Of a stretch of DNA of 64,000 bases, positions 1 through 9,250 are shown piece after piece. The position numbers were made by a program, and so were the translations under genes. The stretch comes from Acidobacteriota bacterium (GTDB lineage Bacteria; Acidobacteriota; Thermoanaerobaculia; Multivoradales; J023), in contig JAJCXR010000023.1 of NCBI GenBank assembly GCA_029263315.1, positions 1 through 64,000 on the forward strand, read 5' to 3'. Under the pieces are notes generated by a model, which did no database searches, was not told the DNA's origin, and worked only from the letters and a program-made list of their open reading frames with translations. Within the stretch, counting starts at the first letter, position 1, and each line of letters begins with the position of its first letter.

Positions 1-548
1 ATTTGAAAAGGTGTACTAAGTATACCTTTTCCGGAAATACGGTGACGTATCGAGAGCCCCGAGGCGCCGCGTCCGCTAGGCTTGCGAGCGAGGCATAGTG
101 GGGCTCTGTTGCAGCGAGCGTAACGCCGCGGACGTGGATGCTTCGGCGCTCGAATACCGGCGTATTTTTGAAAAGGTGTACTAAGATAGCACAGACCGAG
201 CGGCGAAGAGGTCCCCGAGGAGTTGCCCGCGCAGGTGTTGCTGAGGTAGGTATTCGCTACACCCGACGTGTCCCGGATGCCCCAGGTGCCGCTGTTGTCG
301 GACGTGAGGAACTGGACTGTGTTACCCGAGGCGAACATCGCCAGGCCCTCGGAGCCGCTCGCCTCGGTGTAGTTCTTGTCGAGCACGTTCCCGGTGGACA
401 TCCCGCCGAGGTAATCCTGAACGACCATGCCGGCGCTCCAGTTGTTCACCGCGACGTTGCCGTAGAGGTAGTTGAGGTCGGCGTTGATGATGTCGAAGCC
501 GCGGAAGCCTTTGTCGAGGGTCTCGTTGTAGATCAGGAGGTTACACTA
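1..548 (-). pseudogene. C-terminal fragment of a secreted right-handed beta-helix protein
   Basis: On the minus strand the frame from about 548 to 187 reads like the last coils of a parallel beta-helix protein, with phrases such as NNWSAGMVVQDY, GNTVQFLTSDNSG and a closing NTCAGNSSGTSSPLGLC. The C...N..SSP.GLC ending is typical of the natural C-terminus of such proteins. The fragment is broken at both ends: a TAG lies directly before its first codon, and after GLC the frame runs through a short repeat into unrelated sequence without a stop. It is therefore a gene remnant. Its parent family is inferred from composition and the C-terminal motif only. Confidence 0.5.
5..31. repeat. 27-bp near-perfect palindrome, half of it repeated at 168-185
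   Basis: GAAAAGGTGTACT, one central A, then AGTATACCTTTTC form 13-bp arms with one mismatch. The left half plus its flank, TTGAAAAGGTGTACTAAG (3-20), recurs exactly at 168-185. The second copy sits at the junction where the beta-helix fragment loses its natural stop, so it may mark a recombination or insertion boundary. Confidence 0.6.
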
Positions 549-691
549 GCCAATGTATCTGAACCTATCAACATGTTTAAGCGAAGAGATAACGAACGCA
601 ACGCCCTGCCCAAAAAGCTCTTAGCTCCCGAGCAGAGTCGCTTCGTCGTCTCAGGCCAAGGATTCGAGGGCCTTGTTTGAGATCCGGAGAT

Positions 692-2296
692 TCAAGGTAG
701 CCGGTCGGCGTCCGTGATAAAGCCCGCCAGGTCGGCGCGGTATTTCTCCAGGGAAGGCTGATGTAGGTACATCATGTGGCCGGCTTCGTAAAACTCCATG
801 CGGATCCTGCCACGGGCCTCTTCGGTGACGTCGAGATGGGCCATGTCGTGTTTGGTTGCGTGCATCGGTGTCGCCAGGTCGTAATAGCCTTGCTGGACTA
901 ACACCTGCAAACCAGGATTGTGAGTCAGCGCCATGGAGAGATCGGGCCGTAGATTCGCCCACGGTGTCAGCCAACCCTTCATGTTCGGCTGTTGGTGAGA
1001 CCAATCCCAATGGATGCCGAAGGCGGAGACCCGGTATTCCTCGTCCTGACCGAAATCGAGCTCGGTGTGCAAATAGTCAAGAAAAGCGGCTGTGAAAGCC
1101 GGGCCGACGGCCGGGAAGAATGGGTCGTAGTCCATGGACTCGGCCAGGGGATTCACCGAAGGACCGATGAATCTCGAATCGATGCGACCCGTGGTGATTC
1201 CCTTGTCCCGTTGCAGCTCCTGGAGGAATTGACCGTGGCTGACCCGCAGGTCCGCGCGTAGCCAATAATCCGCTGTGGTGCCGGTATAGGCGGCGAGCTG
1301 TTCGGCCACAGCCTTCTTCTCCTTCACATCCAAGGTGTAGCCGGCGAGCAGAGCCGGTGCATAGCGCTGGTAAGCGAAACGCTCCACTTCGGTGACGAAG
1401 TCCTCGAGGTTGGCCGGCTTGTTCTCGACCGCGTCGTGGTACCAGGCCGTGGCGGCGAGGGTGGAGAGATAGAGCACGTGGGGCAGATCGATATTGGCGC
1501 CGTCGGCCCCAGAACCCATGTCGAGAAAGGGCGAAACCAGGATCAAGCCGTTGATATTCATCCCCTGGGTGCTTTGGAGATGCCACACCAGACCCGCCGA
1601 GCGAATGCCGCCATAGCTCTCACCGAGAATAAACTTAGGCGATGCCCAACGGCGGTTGAGGGTGATGTACTTCTTGATGAAAGCGCCCACCGAGCGAATG
1701 TCCTGATCGACGCCCCAAAAATCCTCGCCCTTGGCCTCTCCTAGGGGCTTGCTGAATCCCGTGCCCACGGGATCGATCATCACCAGGTCCGTGACGTCGA
1801 TCACGCTGTAGGCATTGTCCACTCTGCGGGAAGGAGGCGGCGGGGTGAAACCTTCGTCGGTAACCACGACTCGCCGTGGCCCGAGAACACCCATGTGCAG
1901 CCAGATCGAAGAGGACCCGGGGCCGCCGTTGAAAGCGAAGAGCAGGGGCCTCTTGCTGAGCGTGTCGAAGCCCTCACGGGTATAGGCCGTATAGCCGAAT
2001 CGGGCAATCGGCCCGCCAGCCTCGTCTTCGAGGATCAGCCAGCCGGCGGTGGCGGTATAGTCGATCTTCTGGCCAGCGATCTCGACGGAATGCCGGGTCG
2101 ATTGAGAACGAGCCTCGGGAGCGGCCATCGCCGCCTTCTCGGCCATGGCCGTCTCGGTGGTCTCGTCAGCGGCTAGCACATGGAAGGCGCCGAGCATGTG
2201 AACGGCGGCGCAAAAGAGCATCGCCAAAGGCGACAGCGGGCGAAGCCTCTGCTTCGGGAAAGGTGAGTCTGAGATAGCTACGGGCCTTCCGGTCAT
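692..2296 (-). CDS. S10-family serine carboxypeptidase, exported
   Basis: 534 residues. It probably trims C-terminal residues from peptides outside the cytoplasm. A hydrophobic segment at about 21-42 ending ..HVLA-ADE looks like a signal peptide. The S10 alpha/beta-hydrolase motifs are all present: oxyanion strand FNGGPGSSS (122-130), nucleophile elbow GESYGG (Ser227), Asp473 in QGYYDLATP, and His507 in EAGHMM. Its length fits bacterial S10 homologues. It stands alone, flanked by relic DNA on both sides. A later start is possible, but only the current one keeps an n-region before the hydrophobic stretch. The family call is firm; substrate and partner proteins are unknown. Confidence 0.9.
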   Translation of the reverse strand: MTGRPVAISDSPFPKQRLRPLSPLAMLFCAAVHMLGAFHVLAADETTETAMAEKAAMAAPEARSQSTRHSVEIAGQKIDYTATAGWLILEDEAGGPIARFGYTAYTREGFDTLSKRPLLFAFNGGPGSSSIWLHMGVLGPRRVVVTDEGFTPPPPSRRVDNAYSVIDVTDLVMIDPVGTGFSKPLGEAKGEDFWGVDQDIRSVGAFIKKYITLNRRWASPKFILGESYGGIRSAGLVWHLQSTQGMNINGLILVSPFLDMGSGADGANIDLPHVLYLSTLAATAWYHDAVENKPANLEDFVTEVERFAYQRYAPALLAGYTLDVKEKKAVAEQLAAYTGTTADYWLRADLRVSHGQFLQELQRDKGITTGRIDSRFIGPSVNPLAESMDYDPFFPAVGPAFTAAFLDYLHTELDFGQDEEYRVSAFGIHWDWSHQQPNMKGWLTPWANLRPDLSMALTHNPGLQVLVQQGYYDLATPMHATKHDMAHLDVTEEARGRIRMEFYEAGHMMYLHQPSLEKYRADLAGFITDADRLP

Positions 2297-2584
2297 GTCG
2301 CGCTCCTCGCATTTTGGCGTGCTTGAAATCTTCTCTGTATCTCCCGATTCTACTCCTATCGATGCACGACGGCATGACCGGGGCGAAGTTTTCCGTTAAA
2401 GATCTTCAAGGAAAAGCAACAGTCGATTCAGAGAAGCGAGGTCCGCTTTCTGAAGTAACACACGCCGATTTGCGGACGACGCAGATCTCTGACAATTGAC
2501 TGATCACATCTTTCCAACTTTGTTGCTTAAGTAGACCAAGCCAAGTCGATGAATCAGTCTAATTTGCCGCCCCTGCTGAGCGGC

Positions 2585-2672
2585 GTGGGCTTGCTCGCGG
2601 CGAATTTCGTCGACAAAGCCGCCCTGCTTGTTGTGATGGAGCTGGGCGCTCGCGGGGTGCCAGGCCCCCCCT
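2585..2672 (-). pseudogene. Fragment of an NAD(P)H quinone reductase gene
   Basis: About 85 bp closely match the intact quinone-reductase gene at 26618-27241 (compare 26987-27065). In the minus frame it reads WHPASAQLHHNKQGGFVDE, against WQLASAQLDHEKHGGFVFE in the intact copy. Homology stops abruptly on both sides. This is a remnant of a related gene and not a new ORF. Confidence 0.6.
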
Positions 2673-3015
2673 CCCGCAAGCCCAGCGCTGGGACGACAAC
2701 CCCAAGCACCACGACCTCGACCGTCTCACGGCCGACGGTCAGTCCCGCCTCGACCGAAAGAAAGACGTCACCTGCCCTGAGTGTGGACATGCTTTGGTCC
2801 CCGCCAAGTCCTGAGGCGACCGGCATCACCCTTCGACTCGACTACTGCTCGCACGAGGCTGCTCCACCGCCACCTGCTGCGCGCTCCCCTGCCCAGGACG
2901 CAGCAACACTCCACCGCCGGGATGCTCGTGGAATCCTGGATCGGACCCAAAGCTCCACACAACATCCTTCCGTGCCGCGAGCTCCCGCGGCCAGGTCCGC
3001 AGCTCTCCGTCCTGC

Positions 3016-3295
3016 CAAGCGAGCCCGACAGCTCTGGGACCGGGCCGTATTGCCCAAGCTCGGCAAGCGCAAGGTCGCCAACATCCAGCGCCCCGACATC
3101 GCCAAGCTCATGACCTCCTTGGCCACGACGCCAGCGATGGCCATCAAGACGCTCACGTTGTGGTCGAAGGCATTCAAACTGGCCGAGGCCTGGGGATGGC
3201 GTCCCGAGGGCACCAACCCTTGCCGCCAGTCCAAAGGTTCAAGGAAGAGAGTCGCGAGCGCTATCTCTCCGAGTCTGAGCGATCGAGGTGAAACT
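3016..3295 (+). pseudogene. Tyrosine-recombinase (phage-type integrase) fragment, frameshifted
   Basis: The plus frame encodes WDRAVLPKLGKRKVANIQRP, then a segment rich in KTLTLWSKAFKLAEAWGWRPEGTNPCR. This is the pattern of the core-binding (SAM-like) domain of tyrosine integrases, ending in the typical 'W.LRP.G.NPCR'. A different frame then gives ESRERYLSESERSR (about 3249-3290), which matches the start of the catalytic domain, so a frameshift separates the two. No R-H-R-Y catalytic residues follow. It is the relic of a mobile element whose attachment site I could not define. Confidence 0.6.
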
Positions 3296-3391
3296 CCGCT
3301 GACAGCTCCGACTGGCGCCCTTTCCCGGAGCGAAGCTGGCCTGGTCGGGTGGCCGTCGAGACCTCCCGCGGATCCGTTGATCCTAAGAGTC

Positions 3392-3625
3392 TCAAGGAAC
3401 CGAATTCGACCAGCTTGAGGTGGTCGCCGACCCGAAACCGTCTGCGGACACGCAGGCGCCCGCGAAACCAGGATCCCCGAAGCGTTGGCCTTGAACGGTC
3501 TCTCCCGACGAGTCGGTGCCGGCCGCGCCGTAGCTCTGCCAGACAACGAAAAAATCGCCGTCCGAATCACTGGCCACAGAGAGCTCGCCCTGAACGGCCG
3601 AAGTGTAGGTGTTGATCTGAAACTC
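3392..3625 (-). pseudogene. C-terminal fragment of a DGFESGD-tail exported repeat protein
   Basis: The minus frame reads FQINTYTSAVQGELSVASDS, DGDFFVVWQSY and GETVQGQRFG, the same repeat as in the exported protein at 19260-21359 (FQVNTYTSG..., GGFVVVWSSY...). It ends SADGFGSATTSSWSNSVP and a stop. The ending looks like the DGFESGDTSSWS tail with small compensating indels. Everything upstream of this last repeat is missing, so it is a truncated relative. Confidence 0.6.
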
Positions 3626-4019
3626 CAGCGCGCTCAAGGCGAGATCGCCGCACTCTCCGGAGGCTTCCTGACGCTGATGTGATTCGAACACCATAGCCAC
3701 TCGACGATAAAGGAAAAGCCCGCCCGGACGTTCGGCCTAGAGACCTACCAGAACTGGCGGGCAGCTCGGATGCAGCACTCAAGAGTGCCCGGACGCAACC
3801 TGCACGGTGCGACGTCCAATGGTACAGATAACCCCGACGGGCTCCTCTAACAGGTGCGGGTCGAGAAAAACGGTTGATTTGGCTGCCGATTGAGCCTATA
3901 TTCTGCCCCTTCTTCCGGAGCGTGCTGTCGGTATGACCCGCAGTGGAGCCACAACCGGCTCTACCGCAGGCGGTGTGCCCCGGCCACCCTGTTTACTTTC
4001 AAAGAATGAGGTGATCGCG

Positions 4020-5966
4020 ATGAGGAATTCATTGAGGCTATACCTTGGCTGGTTCTCGATTCTCCTGCTCTTGCTCGCCGTTCCGGTCTTCGCCCAGCCC
4101 GAGCTCGAGGTGCTGCGGGCGGACAACGAAGCCATCCAGAGGGTCGCCGAGCAGGTCAGCGACCGGGGCTCGATCCACTTCCGGGCCGGTGTCGACCTGG
4201 CTCCCGAGGAGTTTCTCCAGCAGTACCAGCAGGCGCTCGGGCTCACCGCCCGCGACGTCATGAGCGAAACCCTCCGCCAGCCGATCCCGAAAGGTGGGGA
4301 AGTGGTCCGGTTTCGCCAACTCCATCGGGGGATCCCCGTGGAGGGAGCGGAGTACCTGGTGCGGATCGAGGGCGGGGAGCTTCGGACCCTCAAGGGGCGG
4401 GTCGCCGAAGGGCTGGCCATCAACGTCGATCGGGCCATGCCGGAGAAGTCGGGATTGGCCGCGGCCCTCGAGCATGTCGACGCCCAGGTCTACGCCTGGG
4501 AAAACCCGAACCTGCTCCATCCCGACGCGGCCTCGGATCTCGAGTCCGCCCTACCCCGGGGCCAGCTGATCATCGTCCGTGACCCCCAGAGCGACGATCG
4601 GCGCCCCAGCTACCTGCTGGCCTGGCGTTTCGACATCAAGACCGCCGTTCCCTACGAGCACTGGATCGTCTATGTCGACGCCGAGAGCGGTGAGCTCGTC
4701 AAGGTGCTGAGCGGTCTTTACCGGGCGAGCAACGCCACCGGGACGGTCGTCACCGTCTACAACGACACCTACAGCTTCTCCACTCGCAAGCGTGGATTCC
4801 CCAACAACGACTACATCCTCAAGGACAAGACCCGGGGCGAGATCACGGTGAAGCACTCGAGCGACGTCGCGTCCTGGGGGTGGAATCTGGCGGGTCACAT
4901 CGACCAGGGCGGCAACACCTGGACTCGACGGGAAGCTTCGGTCCACTGGGCGGTCCAGGAAGCCCACGACTATTTCCGCTTCGTCCACGGCCGCAACGGT
5001 GTGAACGGCTCGAACGAAGAGCTCCGGGTCTGTGCGAACAGCGGAGGGACCAGCTACGAAGACGATGGAAGCAAGTCGTACCTCCAGTTCCAGACCAACT
5101 TCGAAGCGCTGGACGTGGCCGGGCACGAGTTCACCCACGGCGTGGTCCACCACACCTCGGGGCTGCTGTACGAGCGGGAGTCCGGGGCTCTGAACGAGTC
5201 CTTCGCCGACATCTTCGGCACCATGATCGAGCGCGAGATCGTGGGCGACGCCAACTACGATTGGATCTTGGGGGGAGACTTCGGCGGGGTTCGCGACATG
5301 GTGAACCCCAATGCTTTCTTCCAGCCCGAGACTCGGGGAGGTGCGTTCTGGTTCAACGTTGCCGGCTGCACGCCTCATCCCACTCTCAACGATTTCTGCG
5401 GCGTCCACACCAACAGCGGAGTCCAGAATCGCTGGTTCTCGCTGCTGGTCGACGGTGGCACCGAGAACGGCGTGGCGGTCAACGGAGTGGGCGAGACCGT
5501 GGCTCGTCGAATCGCCTATCGCAACATGACCTTGGAGCTTTTCGCCGGCGCCGACTACGACGATGCTCGCGAAGGCGCCATCGACGCGGCCGAGATCCTC
5601 TATGGGTTCTGCTCGAACGCCGTCGCGCAGGTGACGAATGCTTGGGCAGCGGTGGGTGTGGGCGCCCCTTTTGGCAACTGCATCCCGCCACTCTCCGCCT
5701 CGATCACCGGGCCCTACACGGGTCAGCCCTGGACCCCCTACACTTTCAACTCGTCGGTGAGTGGAGGGGTTCCGCCCTACACCTACCAGTGGCGGGTCAA
5801 CGGTCAGTTGGTGGGAACGGGCGTGAGCCTATTCCGGTCTTTTGCCGATGGCCAATACGATATCGAGCTGCGGGTGACCGACAGCATCAACCAGCAGCGG
5901 TTCGCCTGGCACTGGATCTCCATCGGCACCTGCGATGGGCTCAGGATCTGTTCCGACCTGCCCTGA
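4020..5966 (+). CDS. M4-family (thermolysin-like) zinc metalloprotease with PKD-like C-terminal domain
   Basis: 648 residues. The ATG at 4020 is preferred over an upstream in-frame start because GAGGTGA lies just before it and a signal peptide follows at once (hydrophobic core WFSILLLLLAVPVFA-Q). The order is signal peptide, FTP/PepSY-type propeptide (about 25-235), then the M4 catalytic domain. Zinc ligands are HEFTH (369-373) and Glu393 in NESFAD; the proton-donor His463 lies in VHTNSG. From about 560 to the end a PKD/Ig-like module (PPYTYQWRVNGQ) follows. It should be secreted, self-processed and cleave extracellular proteins. Unlike other exported proteins in the window it lacks the DGFESGD tail. 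It is monocistronic, with a hairpin downstream. Confidence 0.93.
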   Translation: MRNSLRLYLGWFSILLLLLAVPVFAQPELEVLRADNEAIQRVAEQVSDRGSIHFRAGVDLAPEEFLQQYQQALGLTARDVMSETLRQPIPKGGEVVRFRQLHRGIPVEGAEYLVRIEGGELRTLKGRVAEGLAINVDRAMPEKSGLAAALEHVDAQVYAWENPNLLHPDAASDLESALPRGQLIIVRDPQSDDRRPSYLLAWRFDIKTAVPYEHWIVYVDAESGELVKVLSGLYRASNATGTVVTVYNDTYSFSTRKRGFPNNDYILKDKTRGEITVKHSSDVASWGWNLAGHIDQGGNTWTRREASVHWAVQEAHDYFRFVHGRNGVNGSNEELRVCANSGGTSYEDDGSKSYLQFQTNFEALDVAGHEFTHGVVHHTSGLLYERESGALNESFADIFGTMIEREIVGDANYDWILGGDFGGVRDMVNPNAFFQPETRGGAFWFNVAGCTPHPTLNDFCGVHTNSGVQNRWFSLLVDGGTENGVAVNGVGETVARRIAYRNMTLELFAGADYDDAREGAIDAAEILYGFCSNAVAQVTNAWAAVGVGAPFGNCIPPLSASITGPYTGQPWTPYTFNSSVSGGVPPYTYQWRVNGQLVGTGVSLFRSFADGQYDIELRVTDSINQQRFAWHWISIGTCDGLRICSDLP

Positions 5967-6184
5967 GCATCACGGTTTCGAGGCGCCCACTACGAAGCCC
6001 TACCTCAATCTCGATTGGCTACCGCGGTCTGGAATCTTCAGGCGAAGGAGCCTCACTCGGTCGGGAAATGTCGCCGGCCGGTACAAACGATCTCGTTGGC
6101 GAGGATTGAGCGGTTCCGCGGCACCTGGCTCGCGAACCCATCATAAAATGATCCAAGGACGCTCGGAAATCCTGGCTCCAAAGC

Positions 6185-6214
6185 CGCGCGCCGAGCCCGA
6201 AAGCTCGGCGCGCG
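6185..6214. terminator. Strong hairpin between convergent genes
   Basis: A perfect 12-bp stem, CGCGCGCCGAGC and its complement, closes a CCGAAA loop. It lies between the 3' ends of the M4 protease and the minus-strand Cys-repeat gene, where a bidirectional terminator is expected. No T-tract follows on either strand, so intrinsic termination is not certain. Confidence 0.5.
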
Positions 6215-6244
6215 AGGTAAAGGCGGATTTCGGTCTCGGAGTGA

Positions 6245-7003
6245 TCAGCGATTCAGGCTGATGCAGGCCGCAGAGGTTCCGATATGGGTAGTATCCCGCT
6301 TTGCGTTGCCACCGAGAGTCCACAGACCACCGGCCCAGCCGAGCATGATCGCCTCGTCCCCTGCGAACTCTCCGGTCATGGAAGTGAGCATGCAGATGGA
6401 AGTGGCCGCGGAGCCCGCCTCTTCGCTAGGCTGCCCCTGGGTCCAGTCGAAGAATTTCACCGGAGTATTTTCCTCGATGTCGGTACAAGCTGCCTGCCCG
6501 GAGACCCCTTTCTTTTTCGACTGCCCAGACAGGTACCACGAGCCATTTTCAGCATAGACCCTGACGGCTTCGCCGCGGCCCGCGAAGTTGCCGCTGATGG
6601 AGGTCAGGGCACAATAACGCCGGGCTACTGACCCAAGTAGGACCCTATCCTGGCCCTGGTTCCATTTGTAGACACTGAGCACGCTGCTGCGGTGAGGAAA
6701 GCACAGGGCCTCGATTCGCACCTTCTTTTTGTTCGAAGCACCGGACAGATACCAGTTACCGGTGCTGTCTTCGGCGATGAGGACTCGTTCCTTCTCACCA
6801 TTGAACTGCCCCCTGACACTCTTGATGCCACAGAACCATTCCTTGGTCGAACCCATGTAAATCGGTTCGCTGTCCAGACTCTGGTCCCAGACGTAGGTGG
6901 CGGTGGCACCGACTTTTGGCGACGACTGGGCGCCAGCGGCGAGGGAAAGGGTGGTCAGCAGGACAGCGACGACGAAGGTGATACGAATCGGAAAGTGTTT
7001 CAT
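6245..7003 (-). CDS. Secreted protein with three Cys-containing repeats, family unknown
   Basis: 252 residues. The ATG at 7003 is chosen because AAAGGAA precedes it and a signal peptide follows (ITFVVAVLLTTLSLAAGAQS). The mature part holds three repeats of roughly 65 residues. Each has a Cys, a 'S(I/M/V).G.F.G' strand, a 'W(Y/T)L(S/G)G' strand and a second Cys: FCGIKSVRGQF..NWYLSG..ALC, YCALTSISGNF..SWYLSG..AAC and ICMLTSMTGEF..LWTLGG..AAC. One disulfide per repeat and a beta-sandwich or propeller-like fold are plausible. I do not recognise the family. It stands alone and converges on the M4 protease. Confidence 0.75.
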   Translation of the reverse strand: MKHFPIRITFVVAVLLTTLSLAAGAQSSPKVGATATYVWDQSLDSEPIYMGSTKEWFCGIKSVRGQFNGEKERVLIAEDSTGNWYLSGASNKKKVRIEALCFPHRSSVLSVYKWNQGQDRVLLGSVARRYCALTSISGNFAGRGEAVRVYAENGSWYLSGQSKKKGVSGQAACTDIEENTPVKFFDWTQGQPSEEAGSAATSICMLTSMTGEFAGDEAIMLGWAGGLWTLGGNAKRDTTHIGTSAACISLNR

Positions 7004-7600
7004 GGTTCCATTTCCTTTCATGGATTCAAGTGATGACACAGAGATCCCCTGGAAACCACCGGCAGCCTTGCCGGCGGTCCCGTTCGACATCCGTTTGACC
7101 CAGTGGCTCGGAGTTGGCCGGGTCGGTTATGGGGACGCAAGAGGCTTAGTGCAAAGGCCGTGCCCGCTGCAAAACGCTGCACAGACAGGCGCTGGCGAAG
7201 GAACTTCGGGCTGGTGAGTCTCCGAAGGGATACCGCGGTACAGGATCGGATACGCTTTGGCGACGTCCAACCGTGGGGACTTGGCGCAGGGCGGAGAGCA
7301 ACCTCTCCCGGCGGGATTGGTCGCTGGATCAACGACTCGATCTCGTGGTCTCACAACATCGGAGGCAGACCGGATCTCCTAATTTGCGAATCCACGATCT
7401 ACATCGCAGTCATGCCAGCTACGGCGTCAACGGCGGCCAAAACCTCACGGTAGTCTGCCGCTTGCTGGAGGCAGCAAGATCACCACAACTCAAGGATAAG
7501 CCCACCTGGCGGACGCTTCAGTCCGGCGGTCGACTCAAGCCATTGGCCAGGACCTCGCGGAAGCCATCAGATGTCTACAAGGCTAAGACTTCTTCACCTC
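7004..7600. other. Non-coding stretch, nothing recognised
   Basis: Both strands contain only short overlapping open frames without recognisable motifs, signal peptides or well-placed ribosome-binding sites. No repeat or hairpin stands out. Confidence 0.4.
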
Positions 7601-8002
7601 TCAAGGCCGGCGGGGATTCGACGGTCGGGCTTTCGTAAAGTCTCGCACTTGCCGGAAACCCGGCTGCTCGTATTCCGCTGCGACAATCAAGTCCCTATAG
7701 TCCGAATTGCCGAGATCAATGGCGCGAGTCAGGCCGCCGATATCTCCTTTGGCGAGAAATAGAGCACAGCGTTGCTCTCGATCTCCCAGGCAACTCTGCT
7801 CTAACAGTGCGATTGCCTCGCCCTGTTGGGCGATAGTGAAGTCCTCCTGGACCCACTCGGCCAGATCCGGTTCCAGGGGTCGACTTTCCTGGCGGAGCTC
7901 GGGGATGCCTTCGAGGTCCATTTCGATCTGGCGTCCACCAGGGCGGCGGGCGATCCAAAAGACGACCGCAACTAAAGCGATGATGAGTAACAATAGCGAC
8001 AT
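7601..8002 (-). CDS. Small membrane-anchored protein of unknown function
   Basis: 133 residues. The ATG at 8002 follows ATAGGAG at good spacing and opens directly into a membrane segment (MSLLLLIIALVAVVFWIARR). The rest is soluble, with two cysteines and phrases such as WVQEDFTIAQQGEAIALLEQ and YRDLIVAAEYE. The longer open frame upstream lies over an IS3 relic and is not part of the gene. I cannot assign a function. Confidence 0.6.
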   Translation of the reverse strand: MSLLLLIIALVAVVFWIARRPGGRQIEMDLEGIPELRQESRPLEPDLAEWVQEDFTIAQQGEAIALLEQSCLGDREQRCALFLAKGDIGGLTRAIDLGNSDYRDLIVAAEYEQPGFRQVRDFTKARPSNPRRP

Positions 8003-8427
8003 GGCGGCTCCTATGCTCTCTGGAAGAGCTAATCCCGAACCTCCTAATTTGAAATTCGGTGGCCTTCCAGTCTTCATCTGTTGCGAGCGGATGTAGTGCT
8101 TCAGCGGGAAAACGATCTTCGGTGAGCTTCCGATCGCGTTCCGCCCAGATCTCCTTCTCGTTTGCCAGCCAGCATATCGGACGGCGTGACGTATCCGATA
8201 GCGCTTTGCAAGCGTTCCTGAGTCCATCGAGTCGACTTATTCGGACGCCCAGACAGACCGGTCAGCGCACCAAGGCGCTCACCGGCTTCATCAGGACGAA
8301 GGGTCCGGCCACGGCCGCCACCCCTATGACGACACGGTGGCATGCCAGGACGCGATTCGGCCTGACCTGCGATTGACAGAAGGGAAGTTCAATCTCTTGC
8401 GGTTGGGCCTTGCTAAACTGGCGCTCT
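8003..8427. other. Intergenic region holding a transposase relic
   Basis: Apart from the IS3-type relic at about 8090-8235 this stretch shows no gene. It contains the presumed promoters of the small membrane-protein gene (leftward) and the ECF sigma gene (rightward), neither of which I can pinpoint. Confidence 0.4.
8090..8235 (-). pseudogene. IS3-family transposase C-terminal relic
   Basis: The minus strand reads WTQERLQSAIGYVTPSDMLAG, then after a +1 shift EKEIWAERDRKL. This is the typical C-terminal end of IS3-family (rve-type) transposases (RLHSAIGYVTPADKLAG..IWAERDRKLE). The catalytic DDE part and the terminal repeats are absent. Confidence 0.6.
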
Positions 8428-9072
8428 ATGAACACTGGCGCAAAGGGCGGCCTCGACCGCGACGGCGAACGCGACGACTCGGCCGGCGAGGTGACCCGGC
8501 TCCTCGGGCGGTGGCGTGAGGGTGACGAGCAAGTCTCGGAAGAGCTATTCGCCATCGTCTATGAAGATCTCCGCGGTCTGGCCGCGGGCTACATGCGTCA
8601 GGAACGCGACAACCACACCTTGCCGCCAACAGGGCTGGTGCACGAGGCTTACCTGCGCATGGTCCGCGACCGGTCCGGGGACGGGCTGGGCGAGAATCGC
8701 CTCCACTTCTTCAGCATCGCGGCACAGGCCATGCGCCGAATCCTCGTCGAGCACGCCCGCTACCACGCCGCTGACAAGCGTCCCTCCTCCCGCGACGCTG
8801 TGGCGCTCGACGAGGATCACGAGAACCGCAGCGCGGTGCAGGCACCGCTGCTCGAGATCCTGGCCGTCGACAAAGCTCTGAAGTCCCTTCGGGCGACCCA
8901 CGAGCGGCCGGCCCAGGTGGTGGAGTTTCGCTACTTCGCCGGCCTCGAAGAGTCCGAGGTGGCCGAGGTGCTAGGCGTTTCCCGTGCCACCGTCAGCCGC
9001 GACTGGCGGCTCGCCCGCCTGCTTCTCCAGCGCGCGCTCCGAGCCGAAGCACCCGCCCAAGCTAAGACCTGA
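8428..9072 (+). CDS. ECF-type RNA polymerase sigma factor (Sig70_X6-like)
   Basis: 214 residues. Region 2 is recognisable from EELFAIVYEDLRGLAAGYMR through AYLRMVRDR and FFSIAAQAMRRILVEHAR. Region 4 is FRYFAGLEESEVAEVLGVS followed by ATVSRDWRLARLLLQ. The 'FF.IAA..MR.ILV.HAR' signature belongs to the sigma subfamily that commonly accompanies TPR Ser/Thr kinases in Acidobacteria and Planctomycetes; such a kinase is encoded 15 kb away. No anti-sigma gene lies beside it. Start choice between 8410 and 8428 is uncertain because neither has a strong Shine-Dalgarno. Its targets may include the secreted-protein genes downstream, which is inference. Confidence 0.9.
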   Translation: MNTGAKGGLDRDGERDDSAGEVTRLLGRWREGDEQVSEELFAIVYEDLRGLAAGYMRQERDNHTLPPTGLVHEAYLRMVRDRSGDGLGENRLHFFSIAAQAMRRILVEHARYHAADKRPSSRDAVALDEDHENRSAVQAPLLEILAVDKALKSLRATHERPAQVVEFRYFAGLEESEVAEVLGVSRATVSRDWRLARLLLQRALRAEAPAQAKT

Positions 9073-9210
9073 CCTTGAATCCCCGCCCGACGGCTTCGAG
9101 GCCGGCGATACCTCGGCGGGGTCCACAGCACGCTGTAAAGAGGTGGTCCTATGGTCCCCCTCTGCCCAAGCCTGGGCGGATCATCCGCACACGCCTTTCT
9201 CAAAATCAGC

Positions 9211-9250
9211 ATGACACATGGTCGGCTGATTTTACGCCCCTCAGGTGAAG
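9211..9250 (+). promoter_or_regulatory. Conserved leader motif, copy A
   Basis: About 40 bp starting ATGACACA and ending CGCCCCTCAGGTGAAG, 186 bp upstream of the start of the 9436 gene. The same motif recurs at 11530-11569 and 19162-19202, each time upstream of an exported-protein gene. Confidence 0.5.

Larger units (their letters stand above)
2297..3932. other. Gene graveyard: 1.6 kb without an intact gene
   Basis: This stretch has open frames but none that reads as a whole protein. Four fragments can be distinguished. One is a quinone-reductase piece on the minus strand (2585-2672). The second is a short plus-strand tail at about 2685-2814 with a CPECGHA zinc-ribbon-like motif. The third is a tyrosine-integrase piece (3016-3295). 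The fourth is the C-terminus of a tail-bearing exported protein (3392-3625, minus). Fragments from different families and strands packed together suggest repeated insertion and decay. Confidence 0.6.

Noticed and set aside
138..680. 180-codon open frame on the plus strand
   Set aside because: The minus strand of the same stretch reads as a beta-helix C-terminus, which explains the composition better.
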